The position numbers and the translations under genes were made by a program. From Fibrobacter sp. (GTDB lineage: Bacteria; Fibrobacterota; Fibrobacteria; Fibrobacterales; Fibrobacteraceae), in the NCBI GenBank assembly GCA_017475045.1, contig JAFVGH010000041.1, forward strand, positions 43,882 through 107,881: 64,000 nt of DNA, given 5' to 3'. Below the pieces are notes generated by a model. The model was not told the DNA's origin and did no database searches. It saw nothing but the letters and a program-made list of their open reading frames with translations. How positions within the stretch are numbered: position 1 is the stretch's first letter; every line of letters begins with the position of its first letter. Of this stretch, positions 25,903 through 35,225 are shown one piece after another.

Positions 25903-27558
25903 CTAGGCGTTCACATACTTATCTAGGAACTCCTTCACCGGAATCGGCTTGGAGTAGTAATACCCCTGCAGGCTCTTTATCTTGAACCTGAGCAAGAAAT
26001 CGCGCATTTCAGAGGTTTCTACTCCTTCTGCCGTCACAGACGAAGAGAAGGAATTGGCCAGTTCCGAAATGAACCGAACCGTATTCTGGTCTGAGAAGTC
26101 CTTCTCGATATTCATGACGAAACTACGGTCAATCTTTACCGTCGATACCGGCAGTTCTCGCAACAGGCCCAAAGAGCTGAAGCCCGTTCCGAAATCATCC
26201 AGGGCGATCTTGATGCCGTGTTCCCGAAGGGCCGTAAAGATATCCTTCAGGAGAGCCATATCCAGCATACGGCAGCGCTCCGTAATCTCGAGGCACAGGT
26301 TCTGTGGCGGGAAATTCGTCTCCTTGAGTATGGCAAGGACGTCCTCCACAAAATCCTTCTTTTCTAGCTGGGTATAGGACAGGTTCACGTTCACCACAAA
26401 TCCCGGGTAGCGTCCCAGGAATTTCTTGGCATCGGTCAAGGCTGTGCGCAGAATCCACTTGCCCAATTCCGGGAAAAGGTTGTCACGTTCCAGTACACCC
26501 ACGAACTCAACCGGCGGGACAATGCCGTATTCCGCATTTTTCCAGCGAAGCAGGGATTCTGCCCCGGTAATCATTTCGGTATCAGCATCTACAATAGGCT
26601 GGTAGCACAGGAAAAAGCCTTCGCATTCGTTCACGATGCTATTGCGGATGACATTGATACGTTCGATGGCGAACCGCTTATCTTCGCTGACGCTATTCTT
26701 GAGAACGTAGAGTTCGCCCATGTGGTTGGTCTTGGATTCGTAATAGGCAAAACGAAGGCAAGAATACACCGTCTCGGCAGACACATCGAACTTATCCAAG
26801 TTGATAGCGCCCGCCACAAAGGACAGCACAACCTGATGACCGTCTACGAAGAAATCATGGATGCAATTGTACTGTATCCGCTTGTACAGATTCTTGAGGT
26901 CTTCCGAAGTGGCATCCTTGCACACGATGGCGAACTTGGTGCCGTCCATACGGTACCACTCCCCCATCTCGCAGGCTTCCACCTTGATCATCTTGGAAAA
27001 TTCCTGCAACACACGATTGCCAAAAGTGTAACCGTAAATTTCGTTCAGGTGCGAAAAGTCGGCTATGCCCAGCATCATCACCTGGAGTTTTTCCCCTTTC
27101 CAGGTAGAAGAGCGCAGGTCATCCATAAAGCCGTAGAGGCTCCTGGTGTTGGAAACATCGTCAAAATAGCTCAGGGCATCATTGTTCCTGACAATTCCAC
27201 CAAAGAATGATGGTTTCCCATGCTCATCGCACAATACTACGCCTCGACAGGTGCACACCACATACTTGCCGCCCTTATTCTTGATACGGTACTGTTCATT
27301 GTGATAATTTCCAGCATCTTCAAAAAGGTTCCTAGCTCTTTCTTTGAATCCAGGCAAGTCTTCAGGGTGAATTTTTTTCATCCAGTATGTCAGGGCATCC
27401 TGCATATACTCACCAGGCAGGTCAAAGTAATCCACCGCCTCCTTGGACCATCGTGTCCAATTTGATTCGATATGGGTAACATAGGTATACGCTCCATTCG
27501 CCAAAATGGATAGCGCATGGTAGAGAGAATCTATTCTTACTTTTATTCCTTCATCCAT
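25903..27558 (-). CDS. PAS - degenerate GGDEF - EAL c-di-GMP phosphodiesterase
   Basis: 551-residue signalling protein, no membrane segment. Residues ~20-130 are a PAS fold (WTRWSKEAVDYFDLPGEYM ... YRIKNKGGKYVVCTCRGVVL). The middle domain is GGDEF-like, but the signature is MDGTKF, so diguanylate cyclase activity is unlikely. The C-terminal EAL domain has GAESLLRW (ESL instead of EAL, catalytic Glu kept), NVNLS, LEITE, IALDDFGTGFSSL, VKIDRSFV, TAEGVET and LQGYYYSKPI. Its metal and catalytic residues look intact, so c-di-GMP hydrolysis is likely. ATG 27558 with AAGGAG upstream; 11 bases after the FIST-GGDEF gene, same operon. Confidence 0.88.
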   Translation of the reverse strand: MDEGIKVRIDSLYHALSILANGAYTYVTHIESNWTRWSKEAVDYFDLPGEYMQDALTYWMKKIHPEDLPGFKERARNLFEDAGNYHNEQYRIKNKGGKYVVCTCRGVVLCDEHGKPSFFGGIVRNNDALSYFDDVSNTRSLYGFMDDLRSSTWKGEKLQVMMLGIADFSHLNEIYGYTFGNRVLQEFSKMIKVEACEMGEWYRMDGTKFAIVCKDATSEDLKNLYKRIQYNCIHDFFVDGHQVVLSFVAGAINLDKFDVSAETVYSCLRFAYYESKTNHMGELYVLKNSVSEDKRFAIERINVIRNSIVNECEGFFLCYQPIVDADTEMITGAESLLRWKNAEYGIVPPVEFVGVLERDNLFPELGKWILRTALTDAKKFLGRYPGFVVNVNLSYTQLEKKDFVEDVLAILKETNFPPQNLCLEITERCRMLDMALLKDIFTALREHGIKIALDDFGTGFSSLGLLRELPVSTVKIDRSFVMNIEKDFSDQNTVRFISELANSFSSSVTAEGVETSEMRDFLLRFKIKSLQGYYYSKPIPVKEFLDKYVNA

Positions 27559-27569
27559 CTCTCATCTCC

Positions 27570-29399
27570 TTATGCCTGAAACACCTGGTCACGTCCGTTT
27601 TCCTTGGCCTTGTACAGGGCCTGGTCTACACGGACATACGCCGAATCAGCAGATTCACCCTTCTGGATTTCTATGACACCGATACTTACACTACGATGTC
27701 CTGCCTTTTTAAACTCTATCGCACTAAAAGCTTTTCGCACCTGCTCCGCAAAATCAAGAGCCTTCTCAAGAGGTACTTCTTGCAACAGCGCCATAAATTC
27801 TTCACCACCCCAACGACCAACAGGCGTTTTTATATCGTCAAGAAGCGATTTCTTTTCTTCTTTAGAGCTTTCTGCGTCACTTACAATATCGTAGGATATG
27901 GAATCCAGTCCCAAAATTCCCATTTCATGGACCATTTTTTTCAAAACGCCCGAAAGGCCAACAATAACGTTATCCCCTTCCTTGTGACCATAGGTATCGT
28001 TTATCTGCTTGAAGTTGTCGATATCCAGCATCACCAGGCACGCAGGGGTTCCCCTTGAAATGCACTCGTTAATACGACGCTGTATTTCACCCCGATTGAA
28101 CAATTTCGAAAGGGAATCCGAGATGGCCATTAAGGAAAGCTTCGCATTGGCCTCGGCCAGTTCCTGAGTAGCCGCATCAATGAAAGTAGCAAGGCGATTG
28201 ACCATGGAAACCTGGCCCGTGAAAGAATCCAGAGCCATGTCAAACCGGCAATGTTTATCCCCCTCCCCTTCGCGCATAGCCGTAATCACAAGAGTCACGT
28301 TATGCTGGTTTACAAAGCCGTTTGTCCGCAAGAACTCACCCGAAGTATAGAACCCCGATGTAGGTGCAATACTCTGGAAAGGCAAAGTCTCATTACTGAT
28401 TTCTTCCTTTCCCCAGAAGGTGCGGCGGGCAGCACAAGAGAAGATCTTTATTATATCGGGCTTGAATTCGCCTATTTTCTGCCCTTCTTTCCGCACACTA
28501 TCAAGAATGGTCCATGGGTCCCCATAGGCAAGGCGAGCCTTCACATTCTCGTCCACATCCGATGTCATCACTAGGGTCCCATCTTCGTTGCAGTGGATAG
28601 GAGCCCGAAGGATGTTAATCCCATTGTGCTTGTAGAAGAACGGGAACTCCAGGGTATTGGAGAAGAAATGTTCGTCTTTCAGGATATTCAGGTAGCGGTA
28701 ATAGGCGTCGTAAGCGGGTTTACCGTCCAGTTCGAACAGCAGGGCATTTTCCGCCTTGGTCACTAGGAATTCCCGGCCAAGGGGTTTCCAGCCCGTAACA
28801 TGGGTTGTGCTGATATGAAAATCTTCGCCACCCACCAAAAGCACCAGGATACCCCGCTCCGAATACCCAGCCACATTCGAGAAAACGCAGGCGTCATTGC
28901 GAGACAAATCCGGGTTAAAGGCACCGCCACCAAAAATGGCAATGGATTGATCTATTTCATATAACGCATTGCAAAGGGGTGTCAAAGACATACCGCGGAT
29001 AGTCAGTTGCAGTTCCACGGCTTTGACCCAAGGATTCTCCTTTACTTCCCGCTTGATATTTTCCACCACATCAAGGGCGGAATCTGCATTCAACGGGTAC
29101 TGTAGCAGCTTAACCTTCGTGGAGGGCATCTCGGTAATCGTGCAGACAATGGAAATGGATGCTCCGGAAAGCCTACCCTCTACGATATTTCCGTTGGTGG
29201 AACAGCCCATACATATGGCATTAGGAACCGTCTTAGAAATAATCTTGCAGACCAAATCGATTTGCCCTCGGTCCAGGGAATCCGAATATATCTGGAATAC
29301 CACATTGGAGCACTTCTTTGACTTACACCAAAGATGAACCTTTTCAAGGTCCCTTTTCAACGAAGTGATACTGTGATAATCGAACTGGAACTGCTTCAT
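27570..29399 (-). CDS. FIST sensor - GGDEF diguanylate cyclase
   Basis: 609-residue cytoplasmic sensor-cyclase. Residues ~30-390 form FIST_N and FIST_C domains (AICMGCSTNGNIVEGRLSG; IKIFSCAARRTFWGKE; GFYTSGEF), a family thought to bind small ligands such as amino acids. After a short helix comes a GGDEF domain with LVMLDIDNFKQINDTYGHKEGD, an unusual ~30-residue acidic insertion, and GGEEF at 531-535, expected to be active. The inhibitory RxxD site is absent at its normal place before GGEEF. It is followed directly by the phosphodiesterase gene, so one operon encodes opposing activities. Confidence 0.9.
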   Translation of the reverse strand: MKQFQFDYHSITSLKRDLEKVHLWCKSKKCSNVVFQIYSDSLDRGQIDLVCKIISKTVPNAICMGCSTNGNIVEGRLSGASISIVCTITEMPSTKVKLLQYPLNADSALDVVENIKREVKENPWVKAVELQLTIRGMSLTPLCNALYEIDQSIAIFGGGAFNPDLSRNDACVFSNVAGYSERGILVLLVGGEDFHISTTHVTGWKPLGREFLVTKAENALLFELDGKPAYDAYYRYLNILKDEHFFSNTLEFPFFYKHNGINILRAPIHCNEDGTLVMTSDVDENVKARLAYGDPWTILDSVRKEGQKIGEFKPDIIKIFSCAARRTFWGKEEISNETLPFQSIAPTSGFYTSGEFLRTNGFVNQHNVTLVITAMREGEGDKHCRFDMALDSFTGQVSMVNRLATFIDAATQELAEANAKLSLMAISDSLSKLFNRGEIQRRINECISRGTPACLVMLDIDNFKQINDTYGHKEGDNVIVGLSGVLKKMVHEMGILGLDSISYDIVSDAESSKEEKKSLLDDIKTPVGRWGGEEFMALLQEVPLEKALDFAEQVRKAFSAIEFKKAGHRSVSIGVIEIQKGESADSAYVRVDQALYKAKENGRDQVFQA

Positions 29400-29577
29400 A
29401 TACTTGACATTAGAGGGCTACATTGTACAGAATGTACCTTCAAAATCATTAGTTTACACACAAAAAAACGCCGTCCCTACTCCAACTTGGAATATTTGAC
29501 AAAAAGTGAGTCTCTTTTTGGGGGCGACTTTTCGTTTTTTACGGCATTTTAGGGCAAAATCTTCATATATTGAGGAT

Positions 29578-31158
29578 ATGAGCAAGATTTTTAAGTTTTT
29601 GATGGCTATACTGCTGTTTGCAGCCTTTGCCACAGCCGAAACCACTACGGTTGCACCCGTGGAGACCACCGCAGTCGCAACCGTGGCTGATTCCCTTGAT
29701 TCCGCCGCAACAACCAGCATCCAGGAACTGAAAAAGAAGCACGCCGTATGGATCAAGTTGGAAGGTGACGTGGAGCCCTCCATGTACGACTTTTGCGCCC
29801 GGGCCATCGACGACGCCCTCAAGGAAAAGCCCGACTACATCGTCTTTGAAATCAACACCTTCGGGGGGCGCCTGGACGCCGCCTTTGACCTGGTGGACAC
29901 CATCATGGCCATCAAAGGACCAGAGACCATAGCCCTCGTAAAGAAAAAAGCCATCAGCGCGGGTTCCCTCATCGCCCTCGCCTGCAAGAAGCTTTACATG
30001 CTAGAGGCCACCACCATCGGGGACTGCGCCCCCATTGTGCAAGGCGGCGACGGCACCCCGCAAATCGTAGGCGAAAAGATCCAGTCGCCCCTCCGGGCCA
30101 AATTCAGGAACCTGGCCCAGCGCAACGGCTACCCGGAACTCTTGAGTTCCGCCTTCGTGACGCCGGAACTTGAGGTTCTAGAACTCACCGCCACCCTAGA
30201 CAAAGGCAAGAATACCGAGCGAGACACCACCCTCATTATAGAGAGCAAAAAATTCGCCGTGCTGGACAGCGCCGAAAAGGCCTTCTGGGGCGCCCCCAAG
30301 ATTCTCGTGAAAGAAGGCGAACTTTTGACCATGACAGACAAGGAAGCCCAGGAACTAGGGTTCTCCAAGGGCACCTTCAAGGACCGTAGCGAATTCGAGA
30401 CAGCCCTTGCCATCGAAAGCCGTAGCGAAGTGGAGACTACCCTGGGCGAAGACATCGCCTCGGCCATTGCCACCATTTCGGGAATCCTTTTGATTCTTGG
30501 CTTCGGAGCCCTCTACATCGAATTCAAGACCCCCGGTTTCGGGCTTTTCGGAGTCATTGGCCTGATCCTCATCGGCATCGTGTTCCTCGGGCAGTTCGCC
30601 CCCCAGCTGGACGGCTATATTCCGGCCATTCTGCTTGTGGCCGGCGTGGTACTGTTCCTGGTCGAAATCTTCGTGATGCCCGGAACATTCCTGTTCGGCA
30701 TCGGGGGAATCATCTGCATGATTCTCGCCCTGGCGCTCTCTTTCTCGCCAGAAGAGATTCCCGAATACATTCCCGAGACCGTGGAGACCACCTTTGACGC
30801 TACGCCATGGCTATTCGGGCTGTTCTATATGCTTGCCTGTGCGGCCATAGCGCTGGTGTTCCCCATTGCGGCAAGCAAGTACCTGATTCCGTTACTGCCC
30901 GAAGGCTGGACCCCCATGCTCAAGACGGATCTAGAAACGGCAGCCTCCCCCACAGAGGCTGTCCAGGAAATTGCGGTGGGCGCCACAGGCGTTGCAAAGA
31001 CTTTCCTCCGTCCCGTGGGCCAGGCAAGCTTTACCATGCCCGACGGCACCACCAAGCTTTTCGACGTGCAGACCCACGGCGAAATCATAGAGGCCGGCAC
31101 CCCCGTGAAGGTGGAATCCGTTCAGGAAGGCCACATCTGGGTCGTACTTCTTTCGTAA
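29578..31158 (+). CDS. nfeD: NfeD-type membrane serine protease
   Basis: 526-residue ClpP-class membrane protease of the long NfeD (1510-N type) family, thought to cleave membrane proteins such as stomatins. Signal peptide, then a ClpP-like fold with EINTFGGRLDAAFDLVD and KKAISAGSLIALACKKLYM (nucleophile region Ser127, general base Lys nearby). Next are about four transmembrane helices (ISGILLILGFGALYIEF onwards) and a C-terminal soluble OB-type NfeD domain (VGATGVAKTFLRPVGQASF ... GTPVKVESVQEG). The ATG at 29578 begins the signal; TATATT lies 6 bases before it. No stomatin/floA gene is adjacent. It ends in a terminator at 31166-31193. Confidence 0.9.
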   Translation: MSKIFKFLMAILLFAAFATAETTTVAPVETTAVATVADSLDSAATTSIQELKKKHAVWIKLEGDVEPSMYDFCARAIDDALKEKPDYIVFEINTFGGRLDAAFDLVDTIMAIKGPETIALVKKKAISAGSLIALACKKLYMLEATTIGDCAPIVQGGDGTPQIVGEKIQSPLRAKFRNLAQRNGYPELLSSAFVTPELEVLELTATLDKGKNTERDTTLIIESKKFAVLDSAEKAFWGAPKILVKEGELLTMTDKEAQELGFSKGTFKDRSEFETALAIESRSEVETTLGEDIASAIATISGILLILGFGALYIEFKTPGFGLFGVIGLILIGIVFLGQFAPQLDGYIPAILLVAGVVLFLVEIFVMPGTFLFGIGGIICMILALALSFSPEEIPEYIPETVETTFDATPWLFGLFYMLACAAIALVFPIAASKYLIPLLPEGWTPMLKTDLETAASPTEAVQEIAVGATGVAKTFLRPVGQASFTMPDGTTKLFDVQTHGEIIEAGTPVKVESVQEGHIWVVLLS

Positions 31159-31165
31159 AAAAGAA

Positions 31166-31193
31166 TCCCCCGGTCTAACCGAGGGATTTTTTG
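31166..31193 (+). terminator. Rho-independent terminator of nfeD
   Basis: TCCCCCGGT-CTA-ACCGAGGGA (8 of 9 pairs, 31166-31186) followed by six T. Confidence 0.85.
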
Positions 31194-31226
31194 CTTTATA
31201 AACTATAAATTACCCGTGAGCAACAA

Positions 31227-31248
31227 ACGCCTCGTATTAACGAGGCGT
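31227..31248 (-). terminator. Rho-independent terminator of mdh
   Basis: Perfect eight-base stem ACGCCTCG/CGAGGCGT with a six-base loop, then TTTGTTG on the minus strand. Confidence 0.75.
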
Positions 31249-31258
31249 GGTTGCGAGA

Positions 31259-31301
31259 GAATCGGCAATCCGGAGAAGCGGCTCCGGTCTTTAGCCGATT
31301 C
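31259..31301 (-). other. nested stem-loop in the mdh 3' untranslated region
   Basis: Outer stem GAATCGGC/GCCGATTC (31259-31266 with 31294-31301) encloses an inner hairpin CCGGAG/CTCCGG (31270-31275 with 31282-31287). It begins 3 bases after the mdh stop codon and precedes the terminator. It could stabilise the mRNA; not a recognised RNA family. Confidence 0.45.
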
Positions 31302-31304
31302 GGT

Positions 31305-32261
<957 letters not shown>

Positions 32262-32349
32262 TTAAGGTAATTAGAATTTTACGCAGCAAATATAGACAAA
32301 AATACGTAAATGGACAATGGAAATGTGGCTATATTTTGCTGAAAAAACC

Positions 32350-32910
32350 ATGCGTACCCTTGTTCTTTCCGACATCCACGGTTCCGCCTTCGCCTGTAAG
32401 ATGGCCCTTTCTTACCTGGAGAAGTTCCGTTGCGAACGTATCTTCTTGCTGGGCGACCTTTTATACCACGGACCCAGGAACCCCCTACCCGGTGGACATG
32501 ACCCCCAGGGCGTCGTGGAGCTGCTTGCCCCCCTCAAGGAGAAAATCACCGCCGTCCGCGGAAACTGCGACGCCGAAGTGGACCAGATGGTGCTAGGGTT
32601 CCCCTGCATGGCAGATTTTGCAGAAATCGAGGAAGACGGATTCAAACTGTTCCTGAGCCACGGGCACCTGTACGACCCCTACCTGTTCAGCCACTACAAG
32701 GCCGACGCCTATTTTTCGGGACATACCCACGTTTTCACCGCTGAAAAGAACCACGACGGTGTCTACTGTCTGAATCCGGGCTCCACCAGCCTCCCCAAAA
32801 GCGGAAACCCGCCTACCTTCGGGCTTTACGAATCCGGCGCCACCCCCCGTTTCTCGGTTCACCACCTGGAATCCGGCTCGGAACTGGCGGCTATTGAAAT
32901 CGTGAAATAA
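32350..32910 (+). CDS. yfcE: YfcE/MJ0936-type metallophosphoesterase
   Basis: 186-residue phosphodiesterase of the YfcE family, cytoplasmic. All metal-site motifs are visible: SDIHGS (residues 7-12), LLGDLLYHGPR, VRGNCDAEVD (N-C-D), LSHGHLYDP and SGHTHVF, plus the family ending NPGSTSLPKSGNPPTFG. ATG at 32350 without a Shine-Dalgarno; TATATT lies 14 bases upstream. The one-base gap to the next gene suggests an operon with the exported protein that follows. Confidence 0.92.
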   Translation: MRTLVLSDIHGSAFACKMALSYLEKFRCERIFLLGDLLYHGPRNPLPGGHDPQGVVELLAPLKEKITAVRGNCDAEVDQMVLGFPCMADFAEIEEDGFKLFLSHGHLYDPYLFSHYKADAYFSGHTHVFTAEKNHDGVYCLNPGSTSLPKSGNPPTFGLYESGATPRFSVHHLESGSELAAIEIVK

Positions 32911-32911
32911 T

Positions 32912-34165
32912 ATGCGAAAGCTAGTTGCAATCGTCTTGTTTCTCGGAATCGTACTTTGGAGTGCTCCGGTTTTAGCGCAAGAAGTTAATGTCTGTTCATT
33001 TGACTCTACCCTAATGGTTCATTTCGTACGCGGAAATCTTACCGAAGTCCCAGCCACACTAGACTACATCAAGGAAAACGCCCCAAAAATTCGTAACGAG
33101 ATTTGCAAAAACGAACTAGTGCAAAGCAAGCTCACCCGCATGGCAGGCAGTCTTTATCGGACGGAAAGACCCGGGTATTCATCCATCCCATTCGCCTACA
33201 CCAGATACAGGAATTTCTCTAACCGAGAAATAAACGGAAGAATTCTGACAGCCGAAGATAACGCCGTATATAACCTAGTCATGGACTACATGATTTCAAA
33301 ATACGACATGCTCTATGCGCTTGCCAAAAAGACTAGCCTGCAAAAGAATTCAAAACTAAAAACGGGTGCGTTCGTGGAATACATGATTATGTATCGGCTA
33401 AAACCCGATGATCTTGGCTCCGCCGCCAAAGAACTCGTCAAGACCCCGACTGGAATCGCCGTTGACGCGGCAACATCCTGGGCAACCTTGTGGATTCAAA
33501 AAGAGAACCCCTACGAACATGATTCCTACTACGATTTTGACTACAGTTGGCTCTTGATTGCCCGAGACAACTTTTTCGAACGTTACCCCAACACACCCTA
33601 CAGAACCGCGTTACAAGCCCTGATCAATCAGGACATCGTCACCGAATTATACGAAGCCGACAAGAATAGCGGAATTCTAGGCCTCAGTATCGGAGTTTCC
33701 GTAGGAAAATCACTCATGACTTCCGGCCTGGAAACTGTCGACGAATATTTCACCTTAAGCGTTCCGAACGCAAGAATCCAGGTATTCCGATTCGTTTTTC
33801 AACTTCAAGTCGACCTGATGATCGCCAGCGGGATTTCTGCCGCAGGATTAGACGCCATGATTGGCCCCACTTTCGAATTTGACGAATACGGCTTCGATAT
33901 ATTGGCGGGACTCGGTTTCGATGAATTCCTTGTGGGCCAAGATACCATCATGAATCTTGCGTTCATGGGCGGGATCCAGGCAATGAGGCGATTTCCATTA
34001 GGCAGCATGGCAAACATCACCCCGAAGTTGCAGTGGATTTTAAAGACGGTCAATTTTGACGACCCGGTCAAGAACCGCAAACGCCGAGCATTCATCAACC
34101 AACTCGGCATCGGCATAACGTTTGAAGCCAGGCAGCCGCTTTCACGACTGAACGCGTTTAAATAA
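32912..34165 (+). CDS. exported protein of unknown function
   Basis: 417-residue protein with a clear signal peptide (MRKLVAIVLFLGIVLWSAPVLA-QE). I recognise no family. The N-terminal half is helical with paired Cys (NVCSFD; RNEICKNEL). The C-terminal ~170 residues alternate hydrophobic and polar residues (LGLSIGVSVGKSL, IQVFRFVFQLQVDLMIAS, GFDILAGLGFDEFLVG, LGIGITFEARQPL), which suggests beta strands of an outer-membrane or barrel-like domain. Follows yfcE by one base. Probably lineage-specific. Confidence 0.7.
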   Translation: MRKLVAIVLFLGIVLWSAPVLAQEVNVCSFDSTLMVHFVRGNLTEVPATLDYIKENAPKIRNEICKNELVQSKLTRMAGSLYRTERPGYSSIPFAYTRYRNFSNREINGRILTAEDNAVYNLVMDYMISKYDMLYALAKKTSLQKNSKLKTGAFVEYMIMYRLKPDDLGSAAKELVKTPTGIAVDAATSWATLWIQKENPYEHDSYYDFDYSWLLIARDNFFERYPNTPYRTALQALINQDIVTELYEADKNSGILGLSIGVSVGKSLMTSGLETVDEYFTLSVPNARIQVFRFVFQLQVDLMIASGISAAGLDAMIGPTFEFDEYGFDILAGLGFDEFLVGQDTIMNLAFMGGIQAMRRFPLGSMANITPKLQWILKTVNFDDPVKNRKRRAFINQLGIGITFEARQPLSRLNAFK

Positions 34166-34180
34166 GCGTTCCCTAACTAG

Positions 34181-34386
34181 TATAGTCACTCACGGCGGGA
34201 GGCTGCTCCGCTACGCGAAGCAGCTCCGGCTTCGGCTCGGATATGCAAGTATAATTCACGGCGGGAGTCACAAAGCACTTCGTGCTTTGTAGCCTCTGCT
34301 TCGGCTCAGCATTGCCCGAGCGAGCTCGGTCACTGCGTTCGCCTTACGCAGAGGTCGAACCCTTCGGGTTCGCCCCCTCCTTAAAA
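34181..34386. repeat. tRNA 3'-end copies and hairpin-rich repeat
   Basis: TATA followed within a few bases by TCACGGCGGGAG occurs at 34181-34201, at 34251-34267 and again as the true tRNA-Arg end at 34422-34438. Between them lie many small hairpins: ACAAAGCAC-TTC-GTGCTTTGT (34269-34290 region), GAACCC-TTC-GGGTTC, GCTGCTTCG...CGAAGCAGC-like arms and repeated GGCTTCGGCTC. The block contains no gene. It looks like tandem partial duplications of the tRNA 3' end with inserted hairpins. Confidence 0.7.
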
Positions 34387-34425
34387 ATAAATAGTCTGGA
34401 CACCAATGGTGTCCAGACTATTTAT
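34387..34425 (-). terminator. perfect 18-base-pair terminator of tRNA-Arg
   Basis: Left arm 34387-34404 and right arm 34408-34425 are exactly complementary (18 pairs, loop of three), followed on the minus strand by TTTTTAAGG. The arm begins at the tRNA discriminator base. Confidence 0.9.
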
Positions 34426-34498
34426 ACTCACGGCGGGAGTCGAACCCACGACCCGCTGCTTAGAAGGCAGCTGCTCTATCCAACTGAGCTACGCGAGC
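34425..34498 (-). tRNA. tRNA-Arg (anticodon TCT)
   Basis: 74-base cloverleaf reading AGA/AGG codons. Acceptor GCTCGCG/CGTGAGT (two G-U pairs) with discriminator A; D arm with AGCTCAGTTGGATAGAGC; anticodon stem GCTGC/GCAGC enclosing loop CTTCTAA; T arm GTGGG-TTCGACT-CCCGC. CCA is not encoded. Promoter TTTACA-17-TATATT is just upstream and a perfect terminator just downstream, so it is an independent unit. Confidence 0.95.
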
Positions 34499-34510
34499 AA
34501 GTCGGGCCCC

Positions 34511-34539
34511 AATATAGAAAAAATACCCTATTCTGTAAA
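34511..34539 (-). promoter_or_regulatory. promoter of tRNA-Arg
   Basis: TTTACA (34539-34534), 17-base spacer and TATATT (34516-34511) on the minus strand, 12 bases before the tRNA 5' end. The -35 box overlaps the last codons of the lipoprotein gene. Confidence 0.75.
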
Positions 34540-35109
34540 ACCCCCAAAGAACTTGTCGATATATTCCGGATCGTACCCCGGCGTATCGCCGAAGGGTTTC
34601 TCCGGATTCCGGCGGTTCCCGCCATCGATAAGGCAGTTCTCTGCAAAGGTATCCATATGTTCGGCCTTGCTCATATGAGAGGGGCCAAAGGTTCCGTCTT
34701 CGTTTTTCATGTGGATAGTAAAGTCCAACCTGTGGAAGCACAACGAATCCGAGTAGACGTAATACATATCGGCATAAGCCTTACTGAGGGCGTCGCACTG
34801 CTCCTCGTCGTCTTTCGTAGATACGAAATGCTCCACAAAGAGCACGCTGTCTTGGTCAAGATAGTGCACTATGTTGAACGTCCCCTGACCGTCCGCGTAG
34901 CCATATTCCCAGAACTTGGCGTCTACGTCGAACTTGCAATCGGGAGCCTTGGAAGAAGACGACCCGGAATCCCCCGCGGAACCCACCTCCTCAGAAGACG
35001 AGGACTGGTCCTCCGCCGACGAAGAAGAATCATCGCCACAGGCAGACAATCCCACAGCCAGGATAGCTGTCAGGCAAAACGGCAGCAAAAAGCCAAAAAG
35101 ACGTTTCAT
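34528..35109 (-). CDS. Ser-rich-linker lipoprotein of unknown function
   Basis: 193-residue lipoprotein: signal MKRLFGFLLPFCLTAILAVG, lipobox LSAC, then a Ser/Glu linker (DDSSSSAEDQSSSSEEVG) typical of Fibrobacter surface lipoproteins, and a ~130-residue domain with three Cys (PDCKFDV; EEQCDAL; ENCLIDGG) that I do not recognise. The ATG at 35109 begins the signal. TATATT sits 7 bases upstream with no Shine-Dalgarno, so it may be leaderless. The stop lies inside the tRNA-Arg promoter. Confidence 0.75.
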   Translation of the reverse strand: MKRLFGFLLPFCLTAILAVGLSACGDDSSSSAEDQSSSSEEVGSAGDSGSSSSKAPDCKFDVDAKFWEYGYADGQGTFNIVHYLDQDSVLFVEHFVSTKDDEEQCDALSKAYADMYYVYSDSLCFHRLDFTIHMKNEDGTFGPSHMSKAEHMDTFAENCLIDGGNRRNPEKPFGDTPGYDPEYIDKFFGGFTE

Positions 35110-35225
35110 ACCCGACAATATAGCATAATCCGTTGCCACTTCCGCCGCCTTTTTATATATTTATGCGTATATTAAAATATTTGCATAAGTAAGCCCCGCC
35201 ACTCGAAGTGTGGCACGGAGTAAAT

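Noticed and set aside
34181..34440. Repeats near tRNA-Arg as a CRISPR array
   Set aside because: Units are few, unequally spaced, hairpin-rich and match the tRNA 3' end; no cas genes are nearby.
35186..35225. Hairpin before metF as a SAM riboswitch
   Set aside because: Only a five-base stem in a ~60-base leader; no conserved core of any SAM riboswitch class is visible.
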